A stretch of DNA of 64,000 nucleotides, taken from contig NZ_CP022278.1 of assembly GCF_002216145.1 (NCBI RefSeq), positions 1 through 64,000 of the forward strand, read 5' to 3'. The notes under the pieces were generated by a model. It did no database searches. It saw only the letters and a program-made list of their open reading frames with translations, and was not told where the DNA came from. The position numbers were made by a program, and so were the translations under genes. This stretch comes from Neisseria chenwenguii (GTDB lineage Bacteria; Pseudomonadota; Gammaproteobacteria; Burkholderiales; Neisseriaceae). Position 1 is the first letter of the stretch. Each line of letters begins with the position of its first letter. Shown here piece by piece: positions 49,844 through 58,515 of this stretch.

Positions 49844-50512
49844 TTATTTAAAATTCAACACCGGCCAGCCTTTTTCCTGAGCTTCGGCCAATAATTCCGC
49901 ATCGGGGTTTACAGCTACGGGTTCGTTCACATAACGCAAAAGCGGCAGGTCGTTTTTGGAATCGCTGTAAAAATACACTTTGCCGTAGCTTTCCAGCGTT
50001 TCGCCGCGTGCGGCCAGCCATTCGTTCAGGCGGGTAATCTTGCCTTCTTTCAGGCTCGGCGTGCCGATGTAGTTGCCGGTATAGCGGCCGTCCGAACCGG
50101 TTTCGAGTTGCGTGCCGATAACGTTTTCAATGCCGAATGCGCGGCAAATCGGTGTGATGATGAATTCGTTGGTGGACGAAATGACCAAGAGTTCGTCGCC
50201 TGCGGCACGGTGGCTGTCCACCAGCATTTTCTGCATGGGTGTAATGTGCGGCGTGATGAACTCGGCCATAAATTCGCGGTGCATTCCGGCCAATTCTTCC
50301 ATGCTGTATTCTTTCAGCGGCGCAAGGTGGAATTTGAGAAATTCGTCGATATTCAGGCAGCCGTTGCGGTAGTCTTGGTAGAATTTTTCATTTTGCGCTT
50401 CGGTATATTCGATGTCGACTAGGCCTTTTTTCATCAGGTATTGCGGCCATGAGTGGTCGGAATCGGTGTTGATTAGGGTATTGTCGAGGTCGAAAATGGC
50501 AAGGTTTTTCAT
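49844..50512 (-). CDS. SerB-like HAD-IB phosphatase
   Basis: A 222-residue HAD-IB hydrolase: motif I AIFDLDNTLINTDSD, motif II LLVISSTNEF, Lys in SLKEGKITRL, motif III YFYSDSKNDLPLL. The substrate is uncertain (phosphoserine phosphatase-like proteins of this type are often annotated as SerB/CicA). Its start overlaps the end of hda by 4 nt, so the two are co-translated. Confidence 0.85.
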   Translation of the reverse strand: MKNLAIFDLDNTLINTDSDHSWPQYLMKKGLVDIEYTEAQNEKFYQDYRNGCLNIDEFLKFHLAPLKEYSMEELAGMHREFMAEFITPHITPMQKMLVDSHRAAGDELLVISSTNEFIITPICRAFGIENVIGTQLETGSDGRYTGNYIGTPSLKEGKITRLNEWLAARGETLESYGKVYFYSDSKNDLPLLRYVNEPVAVNPDAELLAEAQEKGWPVLNFK

Positions 50513-51183
50513 GGATTTTCCTGTGATTTTAAAAGTTGGCGCAACAGCGGCAGCGTGATGCGCCGACCCATGGCGACGGCGTAATGGTCGAGGGTGTCGA
50601 GCATTTTGACGAGGCTGCCCAAATCACGGCGCCAATGGTTGAGCAGGTAGGTGAAGATTTCGGGATCGACGGTCATCTGGCGCGCGGCGGCCATGCTGAC
50701 GAGGGCGTCGGTTTTTTCTTGGTCGGTCAATGGTTTGACTTCGTAAACAAGGCAGTAGCCCATGCGCGTGCGCAAATCTTCGCGGATGACAAGCTGCTGC
50801 GGGGGATATTCCGAACCGAGCAGCAAAAGGCCGCTTCCGCTGTTGCGGAAACGGTTGAACACGGCAAACAGCAGCGCCTGCTCGTCGTTGCTGAGCCGCT
50901 CGATTTGATCGACGGCAAGGCAGTCGGCCTCGAGCGCGTCTTCGGGCAGCGGCGAAACGGCGGCATCGATATAAAGCGCGTTTTTCCCCGCTGCGAGTGC
51001 TTCGGCAACCCACGCCTGCAAAAGATGGCTTTTGCCCGCGCCCTCTTCGCCCCAAACATAGACGAACTGCCCATGTTGCGGCTGGTGTCGCAACACGTAA
51101 ACCAGCTCGGCATTGGATGTACCGAGGAATTTGTCAAAACTCGGGTATTCGTGTTTGGCGAAATCAAAAATAAGCTGGTTCAC
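50509..51183 (-). CDS. hda: DnaA inactivator Hda
   Basis: DnaA-related AAA+ protein that, with the sliding clamp, promotes DnaA-ATP hydrolysis. 224 residues. The N-terminal clamp-binding motif is NQLIFDF; Walker A is GEEGAGKSHLLQAW; sensor segments follow (VDQIERLSNDEQALLFAVFN). It uses a GTG start, as no ATG is in frame upstream. Followed with 4-nt overlap by the HAD phosphatase gene. Confidence 0.9.
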   Translation of the reverse strand: MNQLIFDFAKHEYPSFDKFLGTSNAELVYVLRHQPQHGQFVYVWGEEGAGKSHLLQAWVAEALAAGKNALYIDAAVSPLPEDALEADCLAVDQIERLSNDEQALLFAVFNRFRNSGSGLLLLGSEYPPQQLVIREDLRTRMGYCLVYEVKPLTDQEKTDALVSMAAARQMTVDPEIFTYLLNHWRRDLGSLVKMLDTLDHYAVAMGRRITLPLLRQLLKSQENP

Positions 51184-51513
51184 GGGCGTATGGTCAGGAT
51201 AAATCGGAATCGGGCTATTTTACGTTGCTTTGGCGGGGGCTTTCAATCATAAGGTTTTTCAGACGGCACGGCGGGCTTGGCTGACAGGCCGTCTGAAAAT
51301 TCGACGTTTCAAAATCCGCCTGTTTCAAAGGCCGAACTGCGCCAGCTTTAATCATCTTAAAAGGCCGTCTGAAAACGCCATTGCCAACCCTCCTTAACAA
51401 AACCGCAAAAAAACGGAAAACGGTTTGCACACGCGCCGTTTCGCTGCTATGTTTGCGCATTCCGCCCGCAGCGGTTTAACGCTTTTTCAGACGGCCTTTA
51501 CCAGGAAAATATT
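51184..51513. other. Gene-free stretch between hda and dedA
   Basis: Four DUS cores (about 51260, 51288, 51363, 51486) in a divergent intergenic region. No recognisable gene, element or convincing promoter pair beyond these. Confidence 0.6.
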
Positions 51514-52161
51514 GTGATTGCCACCGTTATCAACTTCATCCTCCACATCGACCAGCATCTGACCGCGCTTTCGGCGCAATACGGCGCATGGATTTACGCG
51601 ATTTTGTTCCTCATCATTTTCTGCGAAACCGGCCTGGTGGTGACGCCGTTTCTGCCCGGCGATTCGCTGCTGTTTGCCGCCGGCGGGATTGCGGCGGTGG
51701 GTGGAATGAACATCCACATTATGGTTTTGCTGCTGCTGATTGCCGCCGTAATCGGCGATGCGGTTAATTTTATGATCGGCAAATTCTTCGGCGAAAAGCT
51801 GTTTGCCAACCCCGATTCCAAAATTTTCCGCCGCGCTTATTTGGACAAAACCCACGCGTTTTATGAAAAACACGGCGGCAAAACGATTATCCTCGCCCGT
51901 TTCGTCCCCATCGTGCGCACGTTCGCGCCCTTTGTCGCCGGCATGGGGCATATGCACTACGCCACGTTTATCCGCTACAACATCATCGGCGCAGTGGCTT
52001 GGGTGGTGCTGTTTTCCTACGGCGGCTACTATTTCGCCAATATTCCGGCGGTCAAACAAAACCTCAGCCTGGTTTTGGCAGCGATTATCGTGGTTTCCGT
52101 TTTGCCGGGCGTCATCGAAGTCATCCGCGCGCGCCGTGCGGCAAAAAAGGGGCAAAACTGA
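51514..52161 (+). CDS. DedA/SNARE-associated family membrane protein
   Basis: A 215-residue polytopic DedA protein, proposed to flip lipids and support envelope homeostasis and proton-motive force. Motifs: [38 protein letters not shown], and a basic C-terminus. The GTG start has AGGA 7-8 nt upstream. Followed by a TonB-C gene after 76 bp. Confidence 0.9.
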   Translation: MIATVINFILHIDQHLTALSAQYGAWIYAILFLIIFCETGLVVTPFLPGDSLLFAAGGIAAVGGMNIHIMVLLLLIAAVIGDAVNFMIGKFFGEKLFANPDSKIFRRAYLDKTHAFYEKHGGKTIILARFVPIVRTFAPFVAGMGHMHYATFIRYNIIGAVAWVVLFSYGGYYFANIPAVKQNLSLVLAAIIVVSVLPGVIEVIRARRAAKKGQN

Positions 52162-52237
52162 TTTTTCTGAGACCTTTGCAAAAATCGGAAACGTCCGCCC
52201 AAAGGCCGTCTGAAAAAAACATGAAAAGGAAAGTTTG

Positions 52238-52606
52238 ATGAAAAACAAAATATTAAGCTTAATTTTAGCCGTTGGTCTGCTTGGAGCAGCAGTACCTGCC
52301 GCAGCGGCGGATGACGGGAAAACCGTAAGTGCTGTAAGTGCCGCATTTAAGGCAGAGGCACATAAAGCACTTGCAAGTCAGGTTAGCTATCCTGTCGAAG
52401 CGGAGGAAGCAGGTATAGAGGGTGTGGTTGGCGTGCGGATTTGGGTTTCGCCGAAAAATATTGTCCGTCGGGTTCAGGTTATCCGCAGCAGCGGTTCTCC
52501 CATATTGGACAACGAGGTTGTCAAGGCGGCATACAGAACGACTTTTCCGGTAAAAGGTTGGACGGAATTCGAAACTAAAATTAATTTTAGTTTAAAGGAT
52601 GAGTAG
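52238..52606 (+). CDS. Periplasmic TonB-C-domain protein
   Basis: A 122-residue exported protein: signal peptide (MKNKILSLILAVGLLGAAVP...AAAA) then a TonB C-terminal-type domain (GIEGVVGVRIWVSPKNIVRR, VIRSSGSPILDNEVVKAAY). It lacks the membrane anchor and Pro-rich region of true TonB, so it is not an energy transducer by itself; its role is unknown. AAGGA lies 7 nt before the ATG. Paralogue of the broken gene at 49380. Confidence 0.8.
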   Translation: MKNKILSLILAVGLLGAAVPAAAADDGKTVSAVSAAFKAEAHKALASQVSYPVEAEEAGIEGVVGVRIWVSPKNIVRRVQVIRSSGSPILDNEVVKAAYRTTFPVKGWTEFETKINFSLKDE

Positions 52607-52709
52607 AGTGTGATGACAAGAAAGCGCAAGCGATAACCTGCGGTTTATGCTAATTCGGGTTTCGTGCAAAAAGGAAGATAATAAACCGACGTGCTGCAAC
52701 AGATACACA

Positions 52710-52740
52710 AAAGGCCGTCTGAACAATTCAGACGGCCTTT
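52710..52740. terminator. Inverted DUS pair between convergent genes
   Basis: AAAGGCCGTCTGAA, 3 nt, and its inverse between the TonB-C gene and mlaC. Confidence 0.8.
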
Positions 52741-52752
52741 GTTACGCCAAAA

Positions 52753-53352
52753 TTACTTCTTCTTCAACTGTTTGGCTTTTACCGCCGCAATCGTGCCGTC
52801 TATGCCTTTCTGTTTGATCAATTCGCCGAACTGGTTGCGGTAAACCGTTACCAAACTCGTGCCGTCTAAGCGGAAGTTGTAGATTTTATACACCGGACCG
52901 ACCTGATAAAGCTGGTAGGCCACTTCGTATTTCTTGCCGCTTTTGGTTTGCAGCTCGGAAAAGACGTCGAATTTATTGCCGTTGCTGGTCATTTTCGGCA
53001 ACAGTCTGACTTTCACGTCCGCCGCGCCAATCAGCGCCGAGTGTGAATACATCGAAATAATCATTTCTTTAAACGCCGCGATAAATTCCGTTTTCTGCTG
53101 GGGCGTAAACTGTTTCCACGGCGCGCCGACCGCCAGCGCGGAAATGCGCTCGTAGTCGAGGTAGCGGTCGGCATAGCTTTCCACCTGTTTCACGCGCTGA
53201 GCTTCGCTCAAGGAAGTATTGCGGGCGATTTTCAACACGGTATCGATGTTCTGCTGCATCTGCGCCTGCGCAGGGTGTTCCGCGGCGGCCGCATAAGGCG
53301 CAACGATGGCCGCCGGTGCGGCAAACATCAGCGCAAAGAGGGAACGGTTCAT
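52753..53352 (-). CDS. mlaC: MlaC/Ttg2D-type periplasmic phospholipid-binding protein
   Basis: A 199-residue exported protein (signal peptide ending AAPYAAAA-type, before EHPAQAQ) of the MlaC/Ttg2D family, which shuttles phospholipids between the outer and inner membranes. Family segments: ERISALAVGAPWKQFTPQQK, FIAAFKEMIISMYSHSAL, YKIYNFRLDGTSLVTVYRNQ. It stands alone here: no mlaFEDB genes adjoin it. Confidence 0.85.
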   Translation of the reverse strand: MNRSLFALMFAAPAAIVAPYAAAAEHPAQAQMQQNIDTVLKIARNTSLSEAQRVKQVESYADRYLDYERISALAVGAPWKQFTPQQKTEFIAAFKEMIISMYSHSALIGAADVKVRLLPKMTSNGNKFDVFSELQTKSGKKYEVAYQLYQVGPVYKIYNFRLDGTSLVTVYRNQFGELIKQKGIDGTIAAVKAKQLKKK

Positions 53353-53600
53353 AGCATTTCCTTGTTTTAAAACATTAAAGACGCGCGCATTGTACGCCTT
53401 AGCCGATTTAGAAATGTTTAACGGAATGTAAAAAACAGGCGCGGCAAGGCCGTCTGAAAAAATGGCGGGGAAGCAAGTTTCGTAAATACAGCCTTGCAGT
53501 CTTGTTAGGTACAGGCCGTCTGAATTTCGTTTGCTGAATGCAGCAGTTCAACTACGTTCGCCAACCATCGAAATTCAGACGGCCTCTGTTTCACCTTAAA
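53353..53600. other. Region upstream of mlaC
   Basis: Divergent intergenic DNA between mlaC and the HTH-AlaA gene with three DUS cores (53450, 53513, and inverted at 53574). No small gene with a ribosome site was found. Confidence 0.55.
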
Positions 53601-53620
53601 TTAAGTATTGTTATACTTAA
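53601..53620. promoter_or_regulatory. Palindromic operator upstream of the HTH-AlaA gene
   Basis: TTAAGTAT, 4 nt, ATACTTAA: a perfect 8-bp inverted repeat 61 nt before the ATG. The same half-site TTAAGTAT recurs at 53646-53653, overlapping a TATAAT -10 hexamer (53651-53656). This is what autoregulation by the gene's own HTH domain would look like. Confidence 0.65.
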
Positions 53621-53681
53621 AACAACCAACACAACATTTCCCCTTTTAAGTATAATCATATTTATTTTTCAAAGGCACGCT

Positions 53682-55181
53682 ATGAGTACATTAAAAGACC
53701 GTTTCATCAAAGCAAGAGCCGCGAAAGGTTTCAGTCAGGCGAAATTGAGCAAACTGGTCGGCATTTCGCAATCCGCCGTTGCCGCAATCGAATCGGGCAG
53801 AAACAAAAAGCCGACCAATATCGCCGCCATTTCCGAAGTCTTGGGCGTCTCGCCGCTGTGGCTGGAAACCGGCAAAGGCGAAATGTACGCCGCGCCCCAA
53901 GCCGATGCCGTTTCGCCCGAGACCGCGCCGCCCTCCAAACCCACCGAATCCCGTTTAGGAAACGCCATGCAAAACTTCCCCAAATCCTCCAAACTCGACC
54001 ACGTCTGCTACGACATCCGCGGCCCCGTTCACAAAGAAGCGCTGCGCCTTGAAGAAGAAGGCAATAAAATCCTCAAGCTCAACATCGGTAATCCCGCTCC
54101 GTTCGGCTTTGAAGCGCCCGACGAAATCCTCGTCGACGTCATCCGCAACCTGCCCGCCGCGCAGGGCTATTGTGATTCCAAAGGGCTGTATTCCGCCCGC
54201 AAAGCCATCGTTCATTACTACCAAACCAAAAACCTGCGCGACATCACCGTCAACGACGTCTATATCGGCAACGGCGTTTCCGAGCTGATTACCATGTCGA
54301 TGCAGGCGCTGTTGAACGACGGCGACGAAATCCTCATTCCCGCGCCCGACTATCCGCTCTGGACAGCCGCCGCCACCCTCGCCGGCGGCACCGTGCACCA
54401 CTATCTTTGCGACGAAGAAAACGGCTGGTTCCCCAATCTGGCCGACATGGAAGCCAAAATCACGCCGAAAACCAAAGCCGTCGTCGTCATCAACCCCAAC
54501 AACCCCACCGGTGCCGTGTACAGCAAAGAAATCCTGCTCGAAATCGTCGAGCTCGCCCGCAAACACGGCCTGATTATTTTTGCCGACGAAATCTACGACA
54601 AAATCCTCTACGACGGCGCCGTCCACCACCACATCGCCGCCCTCGCCCCCGATTTGCTGACCATTACCTTCAACGGCCTCTCCAAATCCTACCGCGTCGC
54701 CGGCTTCCGCATGGGCTGGATGGTGTTGAACGGCCCGAAAGAGCGCGCCAAAGGCTACATCGAAGGCCTGGATATGCTCGCCTCCATGCGCCTCTGCGCC
54801 AACACGCCCATGCAGCATGCCATTCAGACGGCCTTGGGCGGCTACCAAAGTATCAATGAATTCATCCTGCCCGGCGGCCGTCTTTTGGAACAGCGCAACA
54901 AAGCCTACGAACTGGTCACCCAAATCCCAGGCATTACCTGCGTGAAGCCCATGGGCGCGCTGTATATGTTCCCAAAAATCGATACCGGAATGTACGGCAT
55001 TCATGACGATATGAAATTTATCTACGATTTGCTGGTGCAGGAAAAAGTGCTGTTTGTACAAGGCTCCGGCTTCAACTGGCCGAAACCCGACCACTTCCGT
55101 ATCGTTACCCTGCCGTATGTTTACCAGATTGAAGAAGCGATGATGAAACTGGAACGGTTTTTGAAAAACTACCGGCAATAA
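53682..55181 (+). CDS. Fusion of XRE/phage-repressor HTH and AlaA-type alanine aminotransferase
   Basis: 499 residues in two parts. Residues 1-70 are an XRE helix-turn-helix like those of S24-type repressors (RFIKARAAKGFSQAKLSKLV, ISQSAVAAIESGRNKKPTNI). After an Ala/Pro/Ser linker, residues 96-499 are a complete PLP aminotransferase closely resembling E. coli AlaA (LKLNIGNPAPFGFEAPDEIL, VINPNNPTGAVYS, PLP Lys in NGLSKSYRVAGFRMGWM). AAAGG precedes the ATG at 53682. A second ATG at 53967, with AGGA 6 nt upstream, would give a 404-residue protein of normal AlaA length, so two products are possible. Likely autoregulated through the palindrome upstream. Confidence 0.9.
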   Translation: MSTLKDRFIKARAAKGFSQAKLSKLVGISQSAVAAIESGRNKKPTNIAAISEVLGVSPLWLETGKGEMYAAPQADAVSPETAPPSKPTESRLGNAMQNFPKSSKLDHVCYDIRGPVHKEALRLEEEGNKILKLNIGNPAPFGFEAPDEILVDVIRNLPAAQGYCDSKGLYSARKAIVHYYQTKNLRDITVNDVYIGNGVSELITMSMQALLNDGDEILIPAPDYPLWTAAATLAGGTVHHYLCDEENGWFPNLADMEAKITPKTKAVVVINPNNPTGAVYSKEILLEIVELARKHGLIIFADEIYDKILYDGAVHHHIAALAPDLLTITFNGLSKSYRVAGFRMGWMVLNGPKERAKGYIEGLDMLASMRLCANTPMQHAIQTALGGYQSINEFILPGGRLLEQRNKAYELVTQIPGITCVKPMGALYMFPKIDTGMYGIHDDMKFIYDLLVQEKVLFVQGSGFNWPKPDHFRIVTLPYVYQIEEAMMKLERFLKNYRQ

Positions 55182-55331
55182 GGGGCTGGGAAAACAAAAG
55201 GTAAAGAATTTGCGCCCCTTGATGGAGCGCAATATATAAGGCCGTCTGAAATTCGGTTTGGCAATCCGCACCAAAACGGCTATGCTTCTGCGTATGCGGA
55301 ATGTTTCCCATATTTTTGAAAGGATAAACTC

Positions 55332-55826
55332 ATGACCCAAGTCGCTTTCCAAGGTAATCCTGTAAACGTAGCGGGCGCATTGCCTGCCGTCGGACAAACG
55401 GTACCGGCATTTGTTTTGACTGCGGCGGATTTGTCGGACAAAACGCTCGCAGATTTTGCGGGAAAACGTAAAGTGTTGAACATTTTTCCGAGCGTGGATA
55501 CGGGCGTTTGTGCGCAATCGGTGCGCACGTTCAACCAACGCGCGTCTTCGCTGGATAATACAGCGGTACTGTGCATTTCGGCGGATCTGCCGTTTGCGCA
55601 AAGCCGTTTCTGCGGTGCGGAGGGTTTGGAAAATGTAGTGACTTTATCGACCTTCCGCAGCAGCTTCGCCGAAGATTACGGCGTGAAACTGGCCGACAGC
55701 CCGCTTGCGGGCCTGACCGCGCGCGCGGTGGTGGTTTTGGATGAAAACGATAAGGTGGTTTACACCCAGCTTGTCGGCGAAATTACTGAAGAGCCTGATT
55801 ACGACGCGGCTTTGGCGGCGCTGTAA
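55332..55826 (+). CDS. tpx: Thiol peroxidase
   Basis: Atypical 2-Cys peroxiredoxin, 164 residues. Peroxidatic Cys60 in [16 protein letters not shown] and resolving Cys94 in [11 protein letters not shown]; Cys81 is extra. Reduces peroxides using thioredoxin. GAAAGGATAAACTC precedes the start. Ends in a DUS-pair terminator. Confidence 0.95.
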   Translation: MTQVAFQGNPVNVAGALPAVGQTVPAFVLTAADLSDKTLADFAGKRKVLNIFPSVDTGVCAQSVRTFNQRASSLDNTAVLCISADLPFAQSRFCGAEGLENVVTLSTFRSSFAEDYGVKLADSPLAGLTARAVVVLDENDKVVYTQLVGEITEEPDYDAALAAL

Positions 55827-55850
55827 GCGGTTGGCTTCTGAAAAATAAGG

Positions 55851-55879
55851 AGGCCGTCTGAATATTTCAGACGGCCTTT
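55851..55879. terminator. Inverted DUS pair after tpx
   Basis: AGGCCGTCTGAA and its inverse with a T7 run on the plus strand, 25 nt after the stop. Confidence 0.85.
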
Positions 55880-56009
55880 TTTTGCGGATTTTTTGTTCTG
55901 TTTTTCAGACGGCCTTAAGCAAAATCCTGCTTTATTTCTGCGGGAATTGTTTACAATCTATTTACGCTACATCGAATTACAAATATACTGCCCTCAGAAT
56001 CAGACCACT

Positions 56010-56038
56010 CCCGTAGCGGGAAGCGGCATCAGGCCGCT
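56010..56038 (+). promoter_or_regulatory. Tandem hairpins in the leader of the DASS transporter gene
   Basis: CCCG-TAG-CGGG followed directly by AGCGGC-ATCAG-GCCGCT, 54 nt before the ATG. They may be a structured mRNA leader. I do not recognise a riboswitch family. Confidence 0.4.
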
Positions 56039-56091
56039 GCGTTCTTATTCCATACCGTTTTTTCACATCTTTTTCTACAAAGGAAAGCGAC

Positions 56092-57507
56092 ATGGATTTG
56101 CATTCACACGACGAAACCAAACACCCGGAAACGGCCGAAACCCTCAGCGGTCAGGTGCCTGTTACCGATTTCAAGGGTTTGTTGATTACTGTCGTTTCTG
56201 CCATTGTGTGTTTCGGCATCTACAAAATCCTTCCCTACGAACCTAATGCCAACAAAGGTATCGCGCTGCTGATTTTTGTGGCGGCGCTTTGGTTTACCGA
56301 AGCCGTCCACATTACGGTCACGGCGCTGATGGTGCCGGTGGCTGCGGTGTTGCTCGGTTTTCCCGGAATGGACATCAAAAAAGCGATGGCCGGTTTTGCC
56401 GATCCGACGATTTATATTTTCTTCGGCGGCTTCGCGTTGGCGGCGGCGCTGCATATGCAGCGGCTCGACCGAAAAATCGCCATTACGCTCCTGCGCCTCT
56501 CCCGCGGAAATATGAAGGCCGCGGTTTTGATGCTGTTCGGCGTGACCGCGTTTTTGTCGATGTGGATCAGCAACACCGCCACCGCGGCCATGATGCTGCC
56601 GCTGGCGATGGGCATGATGGATCATATGGATAAGGAAAAAGAGCGCAAAACCTTTGTGTTCGTTTTGCTCGGTATTGCCTATTGCGCCAGCATCGGCGGT
56701 TTGGGCACGGTCGTCGGTTCGCCGCCCAATATGATTGCCGCCAAAGCGCTGGATTTGGACTTCGTCGGTTGGATGAAACTCGGCCTGCCGATGATGCTGC
56801 TGATTCTGCCGCTGATGCTGTTTTCTATGTATGTCGTTTTAAAACCCAACCTCAACGAACGTGTTGAAATCAAAGACGAATCCATCCCTTGGACGCTGCA
56901 CCGCGTAATCGCGCTGCTGATTTTCCTGGCTGCCGCCGTTGCGTGGATTTTCAGCTCTAAAATCAAAGCCGTCTTCGGCATCGGCAACCCCGATACCGTC
57001 ATCGCCCTGATTGCCGCGATTGCCGTTGTTGTGTTCGGCGTTGCCAGCTGGAAAGAAGTCGCCCGCAGCACCGACTGGGGCGTGCTGATGCTCTTCGGCG
57101 GCGGCATCAGCCTGAGCGCGCTGTTGCAGTCTTCCGGCGCATCGCTGGCACTCGGCCAACAGGTCGCCACAACCTTTGCCGTTACCCACCCGCTTTTGGT
57201 GATTTTCGTCGTCGCCGCGTTTATCATCTTCCTCACCGAATTCACCAGCAACACCGCCTCCGCCGCACTGCTCGTACCGATTTTCGCCAGCATCGCCGCG
57301 CAGATGGGGCTGCCCGAACAGGTCTTGGTCTTCGTCATCGGTATTGGCGCCTCCTGCGCATTCATGCTGCCCGTGGCCACGCCGCCCAACGCCATCGTGT
57401 TCGGCACCGGCCTGATCAAACAGCGCGAAATGATGAGCGTGGGCATGGTATTGAATATATTGTGTGTTTTCCTCGTCGCGCTTTGGGCTTATTTCTTTTT
57501 GATGTAA
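56092..57507 (+). CDS. DASS-family (SLC13) sodium:anion symporter
   Basis: A 471-residue inner-membrane symporter for dicarboxylates, sulfate or phosphate. Two SNT-like signature regions: SMWISNTATAAMMLPLAMGM and FLTEFTSNTASAALLVP, plus SIGGLGTVVGSPPNMIAA and LPVATPPNAIVFGTG. Eleven or so membrane helices. The substrate is not predictable; succinate/malate-type transport is common. AAAGGAAAGCGAC precedes the ATG. Confidence 0.9.
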   Translation: MDLHSHDETKHPETAETLSGQVPVTDFKGLLITVVSAIVCFGIYKILPYEPNANKGIALLIFVAALWFTEAVHITVTALMVPVAAVLLGFPGMDIKKAMAGFADPTIYIFFGGFALAAALHMQRLDRKIAITLLRLSRGNMKAAVLMLFGVTAFLSMWISNTATAAMMLPLAMGMMDHMDKEKERKTFVFVLLGIAYCASIGGLGTVVGSPPNMIAAKALDLDFVGWMKLGLPMMLLILPLMLFSMYVVLKPNLNERVEIKDESIPWTLHRVIALLIFLAAAVAWIFSSKIKAVFGIGNPDTVIALIAAIAVVVFGVASWKEVARSTDWGVLMLFGGGISLSALLQSSGASLALGQQVATTFAVTHPLLVIFVVAAFIIFLTEFTSNTASAALLVPIFASIAAQMGLPEQVLVFVIGIGASCAFMLPVATPPNAIVFGTGLIKQREMMSVGMVLNILCVFLVALWAYFFLM

Positions 57508-57530
57508 CACCCGCCGCTTCATCAAGCCTC

Positions 57531-57563
57531 AAGGCCGTCTGAAAAATTTGTTCAGACGGCCTT
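57531..57563. terminator. Inverted DUS pair after the DASS gene
   Basis: AAGGCCGTCTGAA, 7 nt, and its inverse between the DASS gene and ppiB. Confidence 0.8.
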
Positions 57564-57618
57564 GAATTTTGCGGCCGGCGCGCCATTTGCAAGAAATCTT
57601 CAACGAAAGGAAACCCTC

Positions 57619-58128
57619 ATGATTATCCTCCACACCAACAAAGGCGACATCAAAATCGAGCTGGATTTCGAGAAAGCGCCCGTTACCGCCGCCAACTTCG
57701 AGCAATACGTCAAAGACGGTTTCTACGACGGCGTAATTTTCCACCGCGTCATCAAAGGCTTTATGATTCAGGGCGGCGGCATGGATGAAAACATGAACGA
57801 AAAAGCCACCCGCGCGCCGATTGAAAACGAGGCGTCCAACGGTCTGCCCAACGAAAAATACAGCCTCGCGATGGCGCGCACTTCCGACCCGCATTCGGCC
57901 AGCGCGCAGTTTTTCATCAACACTGCGGATAACGGTTTTCTGAACTTCCGCTCGAAAGAAATGTACGGCAAAACCGTGGTTCAGGAATGGGGCTACGCGG
58001 TTTTCGGTAAAGTCGTGGACGGCTTTGACGTGGTCGATGCCATCGAGGGAGTGAAAACCAAACGCCACGGCTATCACGATGATGTGCCGTCTGAAGCGGT
58101 GGTGATTACCAAGGCGGAAGTGGTTTGA
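57619..58128 (+). CDS. ppiB: Cyclophilin-type peptidyl-prolyl isomerase
   Basis: Cytosolic PPIase, 169 residues, lacking a signal peptide. Cyclophilin motifs: [65 protein letters not shown] supports the ATG at 57619. A GC hairpin terminator follows at 58157. Confidence 0.95.
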   Translation: MIILHTNKGDIKIELDFEKAPVTAANFEQYVKDGFYDGVIFHRVIKGFMIQGGGMDENMNEKATRAPIENEASNGLPNEKYSLAMARTSDPHSASAQFFINTADNGFLNFRSKEMYGKTVVQEWGYAVFGKVVDGFDVVDAIEGVKTKRHGYHDDVPSEAVVITKAEVV

Positions 58129-58156
58129 TTTTTTGACGTTTTGATTTGATTTCGAG

Positions 58157-58180
58157 AGCAGCCCCGGAGGGCTGCTTTTT
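58157..58180 (+). terminator. Rho-independent terminator after ppiB
   Basis: Perfect 8-bp stem AGCAGCCC-CGGA-GGGCTGCT followed by T5; not DUS-based. Confidence 0.9.
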
Positions 58181-58249
58181 AATCACCATCAGTATAGTTT
58201 CTGATGTATTCCGCAAATCTACCGATTTATCCGACAAATCAAGGCAGAC

Positions 58250-58290
58250 TTGATTTAAGTCAAAGCTCTAATTTCTAACCCCCCTATAAT
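58250..58290 (+). promoter_or_regulatory. FNR-dependent promoter of a small RNA
   Basis: TTGATTTAAGTCAA (58250-58263) matches the FNR consensus TTGAT-N4-ATCAA with one mismatch. A TATAAT at 58285-58290 places the FNR site near -41.5, the class II activator position. Predicted transcription start is about 58297. Confidence 0.8.
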
Positions 58291-58296
58291 CACGTT

Positions 58297-58444
58297 TAAC
58301 GAAATTTAAACCAACCGGCCAAAACTTTCACTTTGTTTAAAACCGGTTGTTTTATTTATCCGTTAAGTTTTCATTTCCTTTCTTATCTCTTTCCTCTTGA
58401 TGTGTGTGTTTGGGTGTGGCTGTGTAGCCACCCCCTCTTTTTTT
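58297..58444 (+). ncRNA. aniS: AniS/FnrS-like anaerobically induced small RNA
   Basis: About 148 nt from the FNR promoter to a strong terminator (58412-58444: GGGTGTGGCT-GTGT-AGCCACCCCC then TCT7). It contains no credible ORF, has a CAACCGG/CCGGTTG stem near 58312-58350 and a long unstructured pyrimidine tract (TTTCCTTTCTTATCTCTTTC) that could pair with Shine-Dalgarno sequences. Neisseriae have an FNR-controlled, Hfq-dependent sRNA called AniS or FnrS; control and architecture match. Homology itself was not checked. Confidence 0.7.
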
Positions 58445-58515
58445 GCCTTTTGCTTTTGCATATCGTGAAGTAAAATCCGTAGCAGCAAATTCTCAAACAA
58501 ACGAAAGCATCCGAA

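Noticed and set aside
53538..53681. N-terminal extension of the HTH-AlaA protein from an upstream in-frame ATG
   Set aside because: It would translate a DUS, the palindromic operator and the promoter, and has no ribosome site.
53955..55601. A 548-codon minus-strand frame opposite the aminotransferase
   Set aside because: Antisense to a strongly conserved AlaA domain and runs into tpx; compositional shadow.
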